Shown here in pieces: positions 32,454 to 43,911 of a stretch of DNA of 64,000 nucleotides (within the stretch, counting starts at the first letter, position 1; each line of letters opens with the position of its first letter). The translations under genes and the position numbers were made by a program. Origin of the DNA: Conoideocrella luteorostrata (Eukaryota > Ascomycota > Sordariomycetes > Hypocreales > Clavicipitaceae). Location: positions 1-64,000 of the forward strand of contig JASWJB010000048.1 in assembly GCA_032433595.1 (NCBI GenBank). Reading direction: 5' to 3'. The notes under the pieces were generated by a model. That model ran no database searches. It was given only the letters and a program-made list of their open reading frames with translations, and was not told where the DNA came from.

Positions 32454-34116
32454 AGTCGATATCGTGCAGTGGAGGATTGGCAGCGTTTTGCGGAGGGCAG
32501 ATTCAAGGTGATGAGGGTGCTCGTGTCACGGATGTGGTATCATTAAGTCGACAAGATGGATGGCCCCCTCGTGAGGCCTGTTGTATCTCAGATGGTAAAT
32601 GGGAGAGGATGAAGGCGAGCTACGAAATTAAGGATACCCATTTCTAGTGTGATTACTAAAATTAGGGTCAAATCTTTTGTAGCAACATTTTGTAGTAATC
32701 CGCAGAAATTACGGCAAGAGCTATAGGAATTTTGACATTTCAGCTGCTCTGGCCAAAACGTTACAACGATAACAGAGATAAGACAGAGATTCGGGCAAGG
32801 GGTAAGATGGCACGTAGCTACTTTGACTCTGGCGCCTATTTTATGCTAAGTTATGCCGCAAAGACTTGCACATCGCATAAGGAGTAGTACCCCGTCCCGT
32901 AAGCGGCCGGTAAGCGCCCTCTGTGCTGGCCCACCTGGTCGCCAGCGAAGCACAGGACGCAAACAATGCAGCGCACTCCACGTCTTTTGAATTATCGTTA
33001 CAACTGGTTGATCTAAGCCTATAGAAGTCAAGCGCGTTTAATCTATAGCTCTGTATTCTCTCATATGCTCTAGAAGATGGTACACTTAGCTAGGTGCTGC
33101 GTGTTGTTGCTCTTTACGGCTGTGTGTGGTTACACGGATAGTGGGCGCGAGATTATGCGGCCGCTGGGCCTAGGGCAGGAAGCCGGGATAGGGGCGTCCC
33201 AGATTAGGAAGATGTAGATGGGGGAATTTAGACGGGGCTGTCAGAGGAGGAATTCTGCATCCATCATCGCAATACCGCTCCAACCATCCATGCACAAGAA
33301 TTTGAACCCGCCCAATTGCTTCCAATAACATCTATGTGACGGGCTAAGCCCGCATATAGATCGACTAGCCATTAGAAGTTCCGTCCGAAGAACCTGGGAT
33401 CTCTTCTTTTCTTCCCTTTACCTTTAGCTGTTGTAGTTGCTTAGCCCGCTACAGTTCGGTGGGATGGTAGATTTCGCACATAGACGGTCAATGTCACCAG
33501 CTATTGAGAGATCACAAGGCATTCAAATGCGTAAAGTAGGTTGGAATAGAATCTCAAATTAATTTTAGGAATGTTGTTGGTTCTATCTACTCAGGAGCTG
33601 GCTCTGCCCCTTCCCTACATGGCTACACCATACTCGTTGTCCAGCTGGCGTGTAAACTGTCGAGATGCAGTGGGCGTCTACATGGGTGGTGCGCTTTGGG
33701 TATTTAGTTTAACGTAGTGCGGGGAATGTGAGTTGAGTTATCAGCATAAGCAACGCACTTTTAGTATTATGCGCTAGACTATTTTAATCCAAAAGATTGC
33801 ATGCAAGGAACAGGAGGCTGCTCCGATGAACAACATTGCGCCATAGAGGCATCTATGTGGAGACGTTGCGGCGTGCATGACTCCATCTGGTGTCTGGTAG
33901 CCGGTACCCCTCCTTCCCAAGAAACACAAACGCAAATCATACGAGTTTGAAACGGGGTTTTAACGTTTCTTCTGTAATAAATCTGCTTTCAATACGGTAT
34001 TAATGTGGTGGTCCTATCGGTAGGTATCTTGGTGCCATTGTGATCGTTCCCTGCTCTGATGTGGAGGGGCTTACTATATTCTTGCTCTAACCGTGATAGA
34101 AGCTTTACTTACATAA
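32454..34116. other. Gene-poor region
   Basis: About 1.7 kb between the surface-protein and GST-like genes. No frame with recognisable motif, RNA gene or repeat matching the rest of the window was found. Confidence 0.5.
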
Positions 34117-35064
34117 CTAATCAGCTCTACCTGCTCTCCCTGGCATGGTTCTTCTTCCTTGCATTACAGTCTGCCACTCTGTCGTAGTTTGCGCATCTTC
34201 AGCGTAAGTCAATAAGCGCTTCGGAATCAACTCGGCTCGATCCACATCCATCATCCTTGATATGAATACCACTAAATGCGCGTCGACGGCGGTTGGTACC
34301 AAGCAACCAAAAAGCCATGTTGCTCCGTTAGGAAGATGCTTTTCAAAAGCTGCCATCACACTGCGAGTACGATCAACTGTTTCCTTCACAAATGCTGGGG
34401 CCAGGGCTGCGATCTTGCCACTCTCCAGGCTATTAGATGGATGGAGTCAGATGGGGATGCTTTACTCTTCTTTGAAACGAAAAATTTTAGGACGCACGAA
34501 TGGTTCAATTGGACTCACATTTTCATTTTGTACTCCAGGGCTTGTCGGTACTTGGGAGAGATATCATCCTGGAGCCTCCGGTTGATCTCGTCTCTGGTAG
34601 AAGTCGATGCGCTTGGCGTATTTGTGAAAGTCAAACTGAAGAAGTTAATGCTGTGTAGTTCGCCGATTAAGCGATATATTGCTTCTCCATGCGGCTCTGG
34701 CGCGAGACTGGGAAATAGCCCGGCAATATAGTGAGTGATGTCGACACTGTCACAAATTGGCTCTTGGAGAGAAGGGCTTGTCAATGTTGGGACCTGATAC
34801 ATCGGTTAATTTTGGGAGCCTAAAATAAAATAGGTTGCAGGCACATAGGCACAAGCGATGTTACAGTACCTGACCCTTGGGGTTGACCTCACAGAGAAAG
34901 TGTTCCGACAACTGTTCTTTAGTGAAGAGGTCGACGTCTTTCTCGTTGAAGATCACTTCTGACAAGTCTTCTTTTGGCTCTCCACGAATAGCTATGCAAT
35001 ATCTGACCATGATAGAGCAGATGGAGTAGGCGTTGTGATGCAGCGTATACGTGACGGGAGCCAT
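34117..35064 (-). CDS. Glutathione S-transferase-like protein
   Basis: Three exons, 35064-34870, 34793-34519 and 34429-34117 (minus), all with GT...AG introns, join in frame to 260 aa. The N-terminal part (MAPVTYTLHHNAYSICSIMV) has the look of a GST thioredoxin-fold domain, with YSICS where many GSTs have the catalytic Ser or Cys. CEVNPKGQVPTL matches the NPxGxVP loop carrying the cis-proline, and the splice join creates the proline. ICDSVDITHYIA matches the ESxxIxxYL helix. The C-terminal half is helical with GCLVPTAVDAHL (the N-capping region SxAD, here TAVD). It may detoxify electrophiles or act as a cellular reductase; the substrate is not predictable. Confidence 0.83.
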
Positions 35065-35849
35065 TGCAACCGCTATCTGAGCGTTACGGTAGAAGGGTCT
35101 CTGTGGATGCTTTTGGAGATATGTTCACCGCCGCCAGTGATTTTTGTCAGAATCGGACGGGCAAAAGTGCAATGCCTCGCAAACGAAGCGTAATCATCAG
35201 ATTTAATAGCTGTCAGCCTCGCGCAATCGGCTCACAGCCAGAACCGATTCTAAGCCACAGTCGGCATCCTTGGGTACCGACCCCGCGCGCCATGTGACCG
35301 CAGATCACCCCATCGCAGCTCGCTTACCGTCCAAAATCCCCGATATCCGACCCGCTACCAGGATCTATCGATGGACTTGCGATAGGGCTTTTCATTGCAG
35401 TGAATCTCTCGCCTGCGATCCTCGGAATATATTCATGATGCTAGGCATTTAGATTCGGTGTTATGGCTGGGCAAGTTCACCTCGCGTAGTGCAACCCGTA
35501 AGCGGAACAATTCAGTCACAACTACAGCAGAGGCCGATCCAGCCCTAGCCTGGTGAGCGACATGCAAGAAACGAAATCTGTTTTTTTTATTCCCTGGAAT
35601 TTTCCATCTAAACGACCCTTCCCCCCCCCCCCTCCTCCGCAATACCCCCTTTTCTGTTGCGTAAAAGGCTCTAAAGAGGTCTACTGGAATCTGTACACAC
35701 CACGTTTCATTTTTATTTACAAGAACATTGCTCTTGCTTTGCAGCGTTTAAGAAATATCTAAAGCTACCCTTGGCTCGGAAGCTTCTCCAAGACGCAGCT
35801 TGATCTGTTTCCGGGAGCACAAGGTGATACCAGCGAATGTCGAGCTCTC
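35065..35849. other. Spacer upstream of the GST-like gene
   Basis: About 780 bases leading to the solo LTR at 35,850. Contains a C run near 35,624-35,633. No gene supported. Confidence 0.5.
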
Positions 35850-36041
35850 TGTTGGAATCCCTCGTCAAGCATACGAGCAATCACGTGGCCGCCCTAGCGC
35901 GCCTCCTTTATTCGGCGCGCTCGGGGGTATTCCTCCTCTTCTCCTTCTCTCCTAAATAGCTACGAATTGAATACTTCGTTTTCCCGATTGCTTCGTGCAG
36001 AACCTTTTGACGTCAAATCAGAAGCCCCTGTGCTTCCTACA
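35850..36041 (+). mobile_element. Solo LTR (copy 1)
   Basis: A 192-base element beginning TGTTGGAATCCCTCGTCAAG and ending GTGCTTCCTACA. The start is identical to the LTR at 46,021 for over 30 bases, and similarity continues through the GCGCGCTCGGGGG block and the CCTGTGCTTC end. The flanks are CTCTC on the left and CTATC on the right, a 4-of-5 match as expected for an aged 5-bp target duplication. No internal retroelement sequence adjoins it, so it looks like the product of LTR-LTR recombination. Confidence 0.75.
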
Positions 36042-36144
36042 CTATCTCTCTTCCGCAGGTGTCCAATTCCTTCGTTAGTCTCCAGATATATATCTCTGGC
36101 AAAAAAGAGGGACAAACGGAAATGGTAGAGCTAGAGTGCCTCAT

Positions 36145-38602
36145 CTAAGGACGTAAATGCCTCCGGAAAAATGCCATTTGGCGACGAAGACCATAGTCAG
36201 ATCCGCCGGCTCCGTGTTCCCCGCCCGGTATGACCAGCAGTTCAAAGTCTTTATCCGCTTTTATGAGCGCATTGACAAGCTGCATCGTTGACGCAGGGTC
36301 AACATTGGTGTCGAGCTCCCCCACGATCAGCATTAAAGGGCCCTCCAATTTGCCCGCATGCACGATGTTTGAAGACTCAGCGTACGACTCATCCACGGGA
36401 TAGCCCATCCACTGCTCATTCCACCACACCTTGTCCATGCGGTTATCGTGGCAGCCGCAGTCTGCGGCCCCGGCCTTGTAAAAGCTTCTGGTGGAGCATT
36501 GCTGCCGCAGCGCTCTGTCCGCCTGCCGAGACGCCAAAGATTCCGACGCGAGATAAGTCCATCCATGGCCGAGTAGCCGCCGCAGCCTTGATCCATGCGA
36601 TGCGGTCCGGCAGCCCAGCATCCTTCAGGTTCTTGTAGCAGACATTTTGAAACTTCTTTGAGCGCCAGTTTGTTCCCATGCCGTCCAATTTCACAACGAC
36701 GAAGCCCTGCTTGGCCCACCGACGTGTCTTCCCCAATGGCGTAAAAGCTTTGGGAGTAAAAAAATCTTGCGGACCAGCGTATATGTCCTCGAGTATAGGA
36801 TAGACTTTTGATTCGTCGAAAGTGGGTGGTCGTAAGATGATGCCGAAGATCAAGGTGTCCCCATCGCGGCCGGGAGCGACGAACCGCTCCGGGGCATTCC
36901 AGTGTGCCCTCTGTAAGTTGATCAGTGTGCTTCCCTCGAGAAACATGATTTTTCCTCCAGACTCTGCGTCTCGTAAGACTACTTGGGGTGGAAAATCTAC
37001 TCGAGACCATGTGTCAACGAAATACCGCCTATCCGGAGACCACTGCCAGGTATGTGTCCCGTCGCCATCCGTCAGGATTCGAAGATCTGAGCCATCAAAG
37101 TTGACACGTACGAGGTGCGCATAGTATGGATCCTGTTCTTTTAGTATTCCATAGCTTTTGAGCCATATCATGCGACGAGCTTTGTCGATGTGATCGACTG
37201 AGGTCACATTCCACTGACCACGGGTAATCTGATTTTTCACAGTCCCTTTGGCCAAGTCTATGAGATAAAGGTGGTTATAGCCATCACGCTCACTAGCCCA
37301 GATCATCTCTTCGGAGTCATTGTCTATCTCCCAGTCCATTTTAGAAGAGTAGTCGATGAATGTCTCGCTGGTTTCGCTGAGTACGACCCGCACGAAACCG
37401 TCGACATGGATTGACAGCACCTTGAGTCGTTGATGTCCGCGCTCGTTGAATATGAAACGATATTCGGACCCTAATTTATTCCATCCGATATTATAAAGAG
37501 AATAAGGATTCGTAAATAACGAACTATCGGTGTGTATTTCGATTCGCTTGTCCAGATCAAAGAGGCGAGGTCGATCAACCCTGACCCGATCTCCGGGTTT
37601 GAGGTACTGGATTGACTTTAATTTGGGCTGAAGCTGATCTGCTGGGGCCGACTCCACCATGTTGACAACATGGTCTTCCGCAGGCGTGTATTCCCACGCA
37701 ACGGCGAAACTTTCATCGGGCGACAAGAACAGATTCGTACAGTCGAATTTGTTTTTGGTTGAGATGATCTGAATCTTGCGGCCATCCGGTTCCTTGACCC
37801 ATAGTTTGTCGTCTTCAATAAAAGCAGGGGGCTTTGGCTTACCGGTATCGGCTGTTTTTGGATTCATAATAGTCGTTGCTTTAGAACTAGTGACATGATT
37901 CTCTTCGTCGTCACCCGTATCTTCAAAATTTTTCCTTGTTTGGTCCTTTACTTCTCCCTGCATATCTTCTCCAGTATCTCTTTCATCTTTAATGACGAGC
38001 ACGTCCTGTCCCTGGTCCGGCACGGAATAGATGGCCATTGTTTTTCCAGATACCTCATCGACCAGCCGCCACACATGGCCCGCGTATGTGTCCTGGTCTC
38101 TAGTCGCACCAACTGCAACACGCGAATAGAATTGTGCCTCTCCATCATAGTTAATCCAATATGTTTTTAGAGGAGCTTTACTATGGTTGACGAACGTGAC
38201 CGAAACTTTAATGACACCTTCTGGTGAAGGGGCCTCTCTCTCCAACAGGCGTGGATCACGCTCGCCATCATACATCTGCACTTCTTTCAAAACATTGTCG
38301 AGTCCGTATTGCCATTTCCTTCCGGCAAAACGAAAAAAAAAGACTGATTTGTCAGCCTGAATGTCGATCCAGGTGAATGGGAGAGCTTCGTGGTCAACTG
38401 CATCGCCTGTTTGTCGTTGCAGCGCAGTAGCCAGCTGCATTTGGTCAAAGGCAGGTCCGCGAGTTCGCTTCGAAGCGTCCACGAGAACAAAATTCCATTT
38501 TTCGGCTGTCTCACGATGCAAATACCAAAAACTATTGCCGCCGGGAAGCCAGTGTGGCGTTACGGTAGCCTCGGTAATAACCCTTTTCTCCAACTCATCC
38601 AT
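36145..38602 (-). pseudogene. S9 prolyl-oligopeptidase/dipeptidyl-peptidase IV-like peptidase with one frameshift
   Basis: Serine peptidase of family S9 that would cleave dipeptides after proline or similar residues. Frame 1 runs from ATG 38602 to 36488 (705 codons): an N-terminal beta-propeller with repeated blade motifs (LFLSPDESFAVAWEY, WQWSPDRRYFVDTWS), then the hydrolase domain with [13 protein letters not shown], where Ser in GxSxG is the nucleophile. Directly after MLHQ the frame shifts, and frame 2 (36486-36145) carries the rest: [33 protein letters not shown] (catalytic Asp) and [10 protein letters not shown] (catalytic His). One extra base, or two missing, around 36,487 explains it; no intron fits without removing the nucleophile. 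Both parts are otherwise free of stops, so it is a very young lesion or a sequencing error. No signal peptide, so cytosolic. If functional, about 819 aa. Confidence 0.82.
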
Positions 38603-38981
38603 AGCTGGCTCTGTGCTGTCAGAAGCGGCTCGATGACCGTTACTGTTAACTGTTGTCTGTGGATATACCGCTCGGCTGTAGATTGCTGTGGATTATGACA
38701 GCTAAGATATGCGGTGTTAAACGATAATCAGGCGGGGTCAACAAAATAGCTGACGAGGCATCCCAAACATTAAGTCGTCCGACGTAATCTCGTAAGCCGA
38801 CTTTGTGGGATCACGTGCTTAGATTCTACTAGTCGGGCACATAAACTATTTAAGCCGGCTCAGCGCTCACTCGTATCTAAGTTCCCAAGTCTGGTTTAGT
38901 ATCATAAAGTTAGTGTGGCTATCTGCAAGGATTTGGCTGCTCAAATTAAAGTCATGGTTTCGCCCAAAATAGTAAATTTTA

Positions 38982-40859
38982 TTACAACACTAAAAAATTG
39001 TAACCAGACGAATATCCTTGGTAGCAGATGCCTTGATCACTATTTGACATAAAGAGCCCGTTTCTCACCACCGTTGTGTTTAATAGGGCGCTGTGATAAT
39101 GCTCATATTCTCCGAAAATGACTACCTCGGCATTAAATACCCTTTGTCTCAGAAGCTCGGTATGGTCCCGTGTACATGGCCATTTCGTCTGGAGGATTTG
39201 TATATAGAAGCATGATGCCGCCGCATCGCAATAACTATTACACGAACGCCGGTGTTTTGCGGCTGACCTCAATTCGAGTGAGCCAAGAACGAGGGTGTTC
39301 CCCTCAACAGTTCTTAGGATTTTATTCCCCGCCTTGCTGGCAATCAATAGTCTCGATCCAGAGGGGATATTGATAAGTCCAAGAGCGCTCTTCGACGATG
39401 CTTTAGGTCTGATCAAGCGCCAAAACCATAACCAAGAATACCTAAAGCATTCTTAATGTTGCCAAGTTCCCACCAGGAGGTACAGTGACCTTCGCGAGGC
39501 ACTTCTTTTTGGCATACTTGACCTCTTCGTACCACAAGATCGGTATATTCCTAGCCTCTTAGTCCAATTTTCGGCATGGGCCTCGTACGCATGCCCTTTC
39601 TTTGCGCCATAGTCCCATCCCTGATTGCTCGAAAACCTCTCAGTACATCTTCTATGACATCCCTAAACGTCTTATTCTTCGTGTCTTCCGCCCACAGTTT
39701 CATTTTGCAGTTGTCCGGTTGTTTGCAATTTTACATGTTTCCCCACCGCCATCAAAGCACGGTTCAGCATAGGGCAACGGGACGGTGGCCATTCTCCTCC
39801 AAGTGCCTTGAAGCCAGTCTGGCACATGTCCTGAATCTGACGGGAGGATAGGTATGACAGAGCAATATGTAACATGACACTCAACTAGCAAACTAGCCAT
39901 TCAGACTTGGTTTCTCCATCGTAAATCATAGCTGGTAGTCGTTCAGCTTCATCTATGAGGTCGTGGTACCCACGACCTTCTAATGATACCCGCAACGTTT
40001 TTGACACTACATACTTGCCGCCCAGGTTCATTGACACAATAGCCTTGATGAATATGCCACCAGTAAAAGTCCCTCCATTTGCAAGTTCAAATCTTGGTGG
40101 CGCAAGTGGAAATTTTGACTCCGAGTCTTGAAGACCAATAGATTCGACAAGTCCCCTAGTTCCTAAGAGCACTTCCGCTTGAGGTCAATACCCAAGAAAT
40201 ATCCTTTGGCTCGAGAGTTTATTTATGTCATGATTTGCAACGATTACGGCAGGAACTGAAGCTTTTTTTGCGTATTTGCCATCATGGACCCTGGCGCAGT
40301 GCCATTTGGATGGCCCCATTTCAGGACTTTGGTTGGGTATATAACGACCCCAGCCCCTCCGAGGAGTGTGATTCCTTCCCCGACATGTATCTGCGAGCGA
40401 GTGCCTACGAGAGCCACCATTAGATCGAAGGGTATACGTTCCGCTATAGGAAACCCGTAAGCTAAAAGAGCACCTCGAAAAAGGCGATGCCAGCGACCCG
40501 CGTCCATGCCCGCCTCAGCCGGTTTCTGTCCCAAGTAAATCTTTGGTCCAATATTTTTGGGGTTTATTTTAATTAATCTAGGCTCGGTATGTTCTAAGAA
40601 AGCAGTTGATATTGTTAAAACATTCTTATGTCGGAAGAGCGAATATAGCAGTAAGCTAGGCAAGTTGCTGAATGACCTCAGTCACCAGCACTACCAGTGT
40701 TGTGCACCACGCATGTTGACTGAATCCTATCTTCCGTGTTGAAGAAGATGATCCTACTTGTCTCCCATGGCTTTGTAAAATGGATAAAAGGAGACGGGAA
40801 TATCTCAGCAGATCTTGCGGGGGCAGAAATTTATCAAGAAAAACAACAAACTTGCACAC
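38982..40859 (-). pseudogene. Decayed large fungal protein of unknown function
   Basis: Collinear minus-strand fragments of one gene. 40,663-40,244 holds GALLAYGFPIAERIPFDLMV and VVIYPTKVLKWG. 40,172-39,672 holds PPRFELANGGTFTGG, VSKTLRVSLEGRGYHDLI and LPAMIYDGETKSEWLVC, a TAG, and in the same frame LSVMLHIALSYLSSRQ. 39,416-38,982 holds the final part with GNTLVLGSLELRS, NAEVVIFGEYEHYHSALL and a terminal YSSGYNFLVL. The motif series is one I recall from uncharacterised ascomycete proteins. Lesions: a TAG at 39887-39885, most simply CAG to TAG; stops between 40,244 and 40,172; breaks between 39,672 and 39,416. The segment with IPFDLMVALVG resembles IPLDFVAELVQ in the decayed gene at 19.6 kb, so the two may share a module. 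Confidence 0.6.
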
Positions 40860-41714
40860 ATTGCTGATTTTCTTTTTTTTGAGGATTCACTCCCTTCATG
40901 AATATTTTATACTCCGGTCTTTGATCTATTAACTTACTGGGTTTTGATGAAGTTGGTTTATTACATGGCTGGAATTGAAGAAATTAGACAGTTTGGTGTG
41001 CTAAAATATAGAACGTAACGACTGTTACTGCTTCTGTTACCGACAAAGCAATGTGTTGTGATGACAAAAGTAACACAAAATGTAGAGTGAGTATGTACTG
41101 TAGCTTGCATGATTTAACAAAACAGTGCTTTACCAACTACATCTATGGTATGGTACTCTGGAACCTATAGTACCTCCTAGTTGAATCGTATGTTCCTCAA
41201 ACAACTACATATCATACTTCCAAATCGTGTCTGAATTGACGAAGAAAACCAAAAATACAAATTTTCTAGGAACGCTTGCAATCTTGGAAGTATTTAGAAT
41301 GAAGTTGTACTGTTTACTTGACGCAATTTTACGGCTAGTTATGCATAAGTTTCTCAGGGCACAGACATGACTCTTATCCGGCCGGTTCTTCCCCACCTAT
41401 AGCTTGTCATGAAAATGTTGCCGTGCAAATCATAGTTTTATGCTGCATGAATAATACCCCTGCAAATATCCTGCCTGCGCCTACTAGTACGTCACTAGAT
41501 GGAAACGCCATGTTTCATATGTACCTAGTTTTCTACGTGAGAATTATGGGCAAGTTACTATTTCATTTAAATACACCTGTACCTCGCGTAAAATTGTCAT
41601 TTGAACATTCTTTTCTTATCTTTTCTTCAACCCATTTTCAAGTCTTTATCCACCTATCGCAGAGGACTTCACTAGGAAACCCTTTCCAAAGCCCAACTAA
41701 TCTTCCTCAAAATT
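40860..41714. other. AT-rich upstream region of the small secreted protein gene
   Basis: About 850 bases. The last 130 bases before the ATG at 41715 are rich in pyrimidine runs (TTCTTTTCTTATCTTTTCTTC near 41,610-41,630), common in promoters of strongly expressed fungal genes, with a TTTAAATAC box near 41,566-41,574. Confidence 0.5.
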
Positions 41715-42029
41715 ATGAAGACGACCATACTTGTTCTCGTGTCCGTGATTGGGCAATGCATCGCAATCTCGGCAGGTGCGAGCGATACTGCAGTCACGAC
41801 GAACTTTGAGAAGAAAGCATTACCTGGTCACTCAAACAAGGATGCGGATAAAACAAAAGCAGGCGAGCGTGCTCAGGCAGAAGTGCAATGTGCCGAGCAG
41901 TGGGAAAAGGCCGAGGCAGAATGCAAGGATGAAACATGCAAGAACAAAGCAGTAGACTCTCTTGAAGAGTGTCTTCGGCCACTGGGTATTACACTTGAAG
42001 ATCATTTCACTCCCAGCGGAACTCACTAA
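41715..42029 (+). CDS. Small secreted cysteine-containing protein, effector-like
   Basis: A 104-aa frame from a well-placed ATG, in front of which lies a pyrimidine-rich promoter. The first 18-22 residues (MKTTILVLVSVIGQCIAISA) form a typical signal peptide. The mature chain is short, charged and probably helical, with four cysteines in QCAEQWEKAEAECKDETCKNK and SLEEC. No family recognised. After the stop, out of frame, a similar sequence follows: EEECKAWEEKSKCE at about 42,067-42,108. A two-exon model with donor at 41986 (GTATTA) and acceptor ending at 42058 joins both in frame into 131 aa ending at 42183, but the donor is weak and the acceptor is GAG rather than CAG/TAG. Alternatively the second part was cut off by a mutation. 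Secretion is well supported; an effector role is inference from size and pattern. Confidence 0.65.
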   Translation: MKTTILVLVSVIGQCIAISAGASDTAVTTNFEKKALPGHSNKDADKTKAGERAQAEVQCAEQWEKAEAECKDETCKNKAVDSLEECLRPLGITLEDHFTPSGTH

Positions 42030-42768
42030 AGCCAACAAAGACACAAGTCCATTGTGAGAGAGTGAAACGGAGGAAGAATGCAAGGCTTGGGAGGAAAAAT
42101 CTAAATGCGAATTACAAAATCACCAAGTTTCTGAGAGCATATGTCTAGGCAGCTTGCTATGGGGAAAATATGAGTCTATTTAATGGTCATAACTGAACAT
42201 GAAAAGTAGCCCCAGGCAACGCCTTTTTTTTTTTTTTTTTCAGCGACACAGCTAGTCTTTCGAAGATTTCCTCATTCCGTCATAGATGTATGAGAGCAGT
42301 TTAGATGCTAAACACTGCCTTGTTGTACAAGCAGGTGGTGGGTGACATGGACACTCAGGATTCTGTTGGTCGAGGCTGAGCGGTCACGTAATACTGTTTT
42401 GTAGTTCAACTTATTTCATGAATGCTTCATGATATAGAGCAAATTTCGCTTTTGCCACTCACGTAGCCGTCGAATCACTTGAAGGTGAAGCATGACGAAT
42501 TGTACGCGAGGTCGTGCCCTACCCACTCCACAGTAAGTGCGGGGGAACGACGGCTGTGGCGGTCAATGGCCACAAATGACGCTAGATGAGCCGGTGAATA
42601 AAATAACCGAAGGAAAATGCTTGGCTAAAATTGACCGGCCGGCAATGCATGATTGGTAGCATTATGGAATAGGTAATGGGGTACTTACCGCGTTTCGGGT
42701 CAGGTTAGGCTCGATGTATGGAATCGCAGGTTCGATGTTACTGGCAACAATTGTACGGGTTTAAATTT

Positions 42769-42910
42769 GTGTGCATTGATGGTTGGAGCATTGTTACGAT
42801 GATGATTGATGCAGAACTCCTCCCCTGACGGCCCCGTCCAAACCACCTTCTTCATACCCACATTAGCTGAGACGGCCTTGTCCCGTATTTCTGCCTCAGG
42901 TCCAGATGCC
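42769..42910 (+). repeat. Dispersed repeat X, copy 2
   Basis: Matches 26,288-26,430 in direct orientation, starting GTGTGCATTGAT and sharing CTGACGGCCCC, CATTAGCTG and GCCTTGTCC. Similarity falls off beyond both ends. Confidence 0.7.
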
Positions 42911-43570
42911 GCGCAATCCTGCGCCCAGTATACGACCGCGTAATCCGGCAGGAGATAGGGGTGCAAGTAGTCAACAATCAAAAAAAAGGACATCAGGCGA
43001 GGATAATCCAGTGCTACTGGATCTCAAGGGACTTCCCATTTCTTGCATGTGAACAATACACGTTAATCGTCTCCATAGATGGCTGGGATCGGTAGACTAC
43101 ATTTCACAAAATTCAGCAAAAGGTGAAGCTCCACACTAATAGCGTGAATAATGCATTATATACGGAGTATAGTCAGTGACACTATAGGTGGATACGTTTG
43201 TTCCTAGTTAGGTCTCAGCACGATTCTCTACCTAAGTCTAATGATTCATTTCAATCATCAGCCTGATTACGACCCTCAGTTTATCAATAGACGTGACCAA
43301 CCCCAATCTCTCGGACCCTAATGTCCTCATACTTCTGCTAACTAGATTAATCCCTTGGACTATTTATAGCTATCACACAGATTGAATGAGAGCGTTTTGT
43401 TCGAGACGGATAGAGTGGTATAACTGATACGATTACTCGCATAGAACTCTTTTCGGTTATTGGCTCGAATAACTACTATGATGGATGGGTAATTATTGGC
43501 GCCTCCGCTCGTATCTGCAGGGGGGGTTAAATGTACCACAACAACTCGTAACAGGAATACTAGGATTACT

Positions 43571-43610
43571 GACGACTGACGATTCTGACGATTCTGACGA
43601 TTCTGACGAT
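43571..43610. repeat. Microsatellite of the 9-mer GATTCTGAC
   Basis: About four tandem copies of GACGATTCT. A simple repeat without spacers, so not a CRISPR-like array. Confidence 0.85.
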
Positions 43611-43911
43611 ATCTAGTCATTTGAATGCCTTTCGTCGGCAGCAATAACTGCTGCACAACGTGCCGGCATCCAATAAATCAAGCTATCTAATTTTGTGCAA
43701 AAGGAATAGCATTCCAAGCCCCTGTAATTACAACCCGGAGCCTATCATCGCTAGTATCTTCCTTAAAAACGCGCTATATCGGCACTTCAAGACCCCCTTC
43801 CAAATGACCGTCTCCACTGACAATAACTTGGCCTAGGACCTAGTAGCGCATTATTCGTATATATAGCAAAACGGTCCATCGACTGTCGATAAAGCATCAC
43901 CAACCCTGACC

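Larger units (their letters stand above)
42184..43911. other. Gene-poor region with repeats
   Basis: About 1.7 kb. Holds an 18-base T run near 42,223, repeat X copy 2, one TACGGAGTA (43161) and a microsatellite at 43,571-43,610. No gene supported. Confidence 0.55.

Noticed and set aside
43571..43610. CRISPR-like short repeats
   Set aside because: Direct tandem 9-mers without spacers in a eukaryotic genome: a microsatellite.
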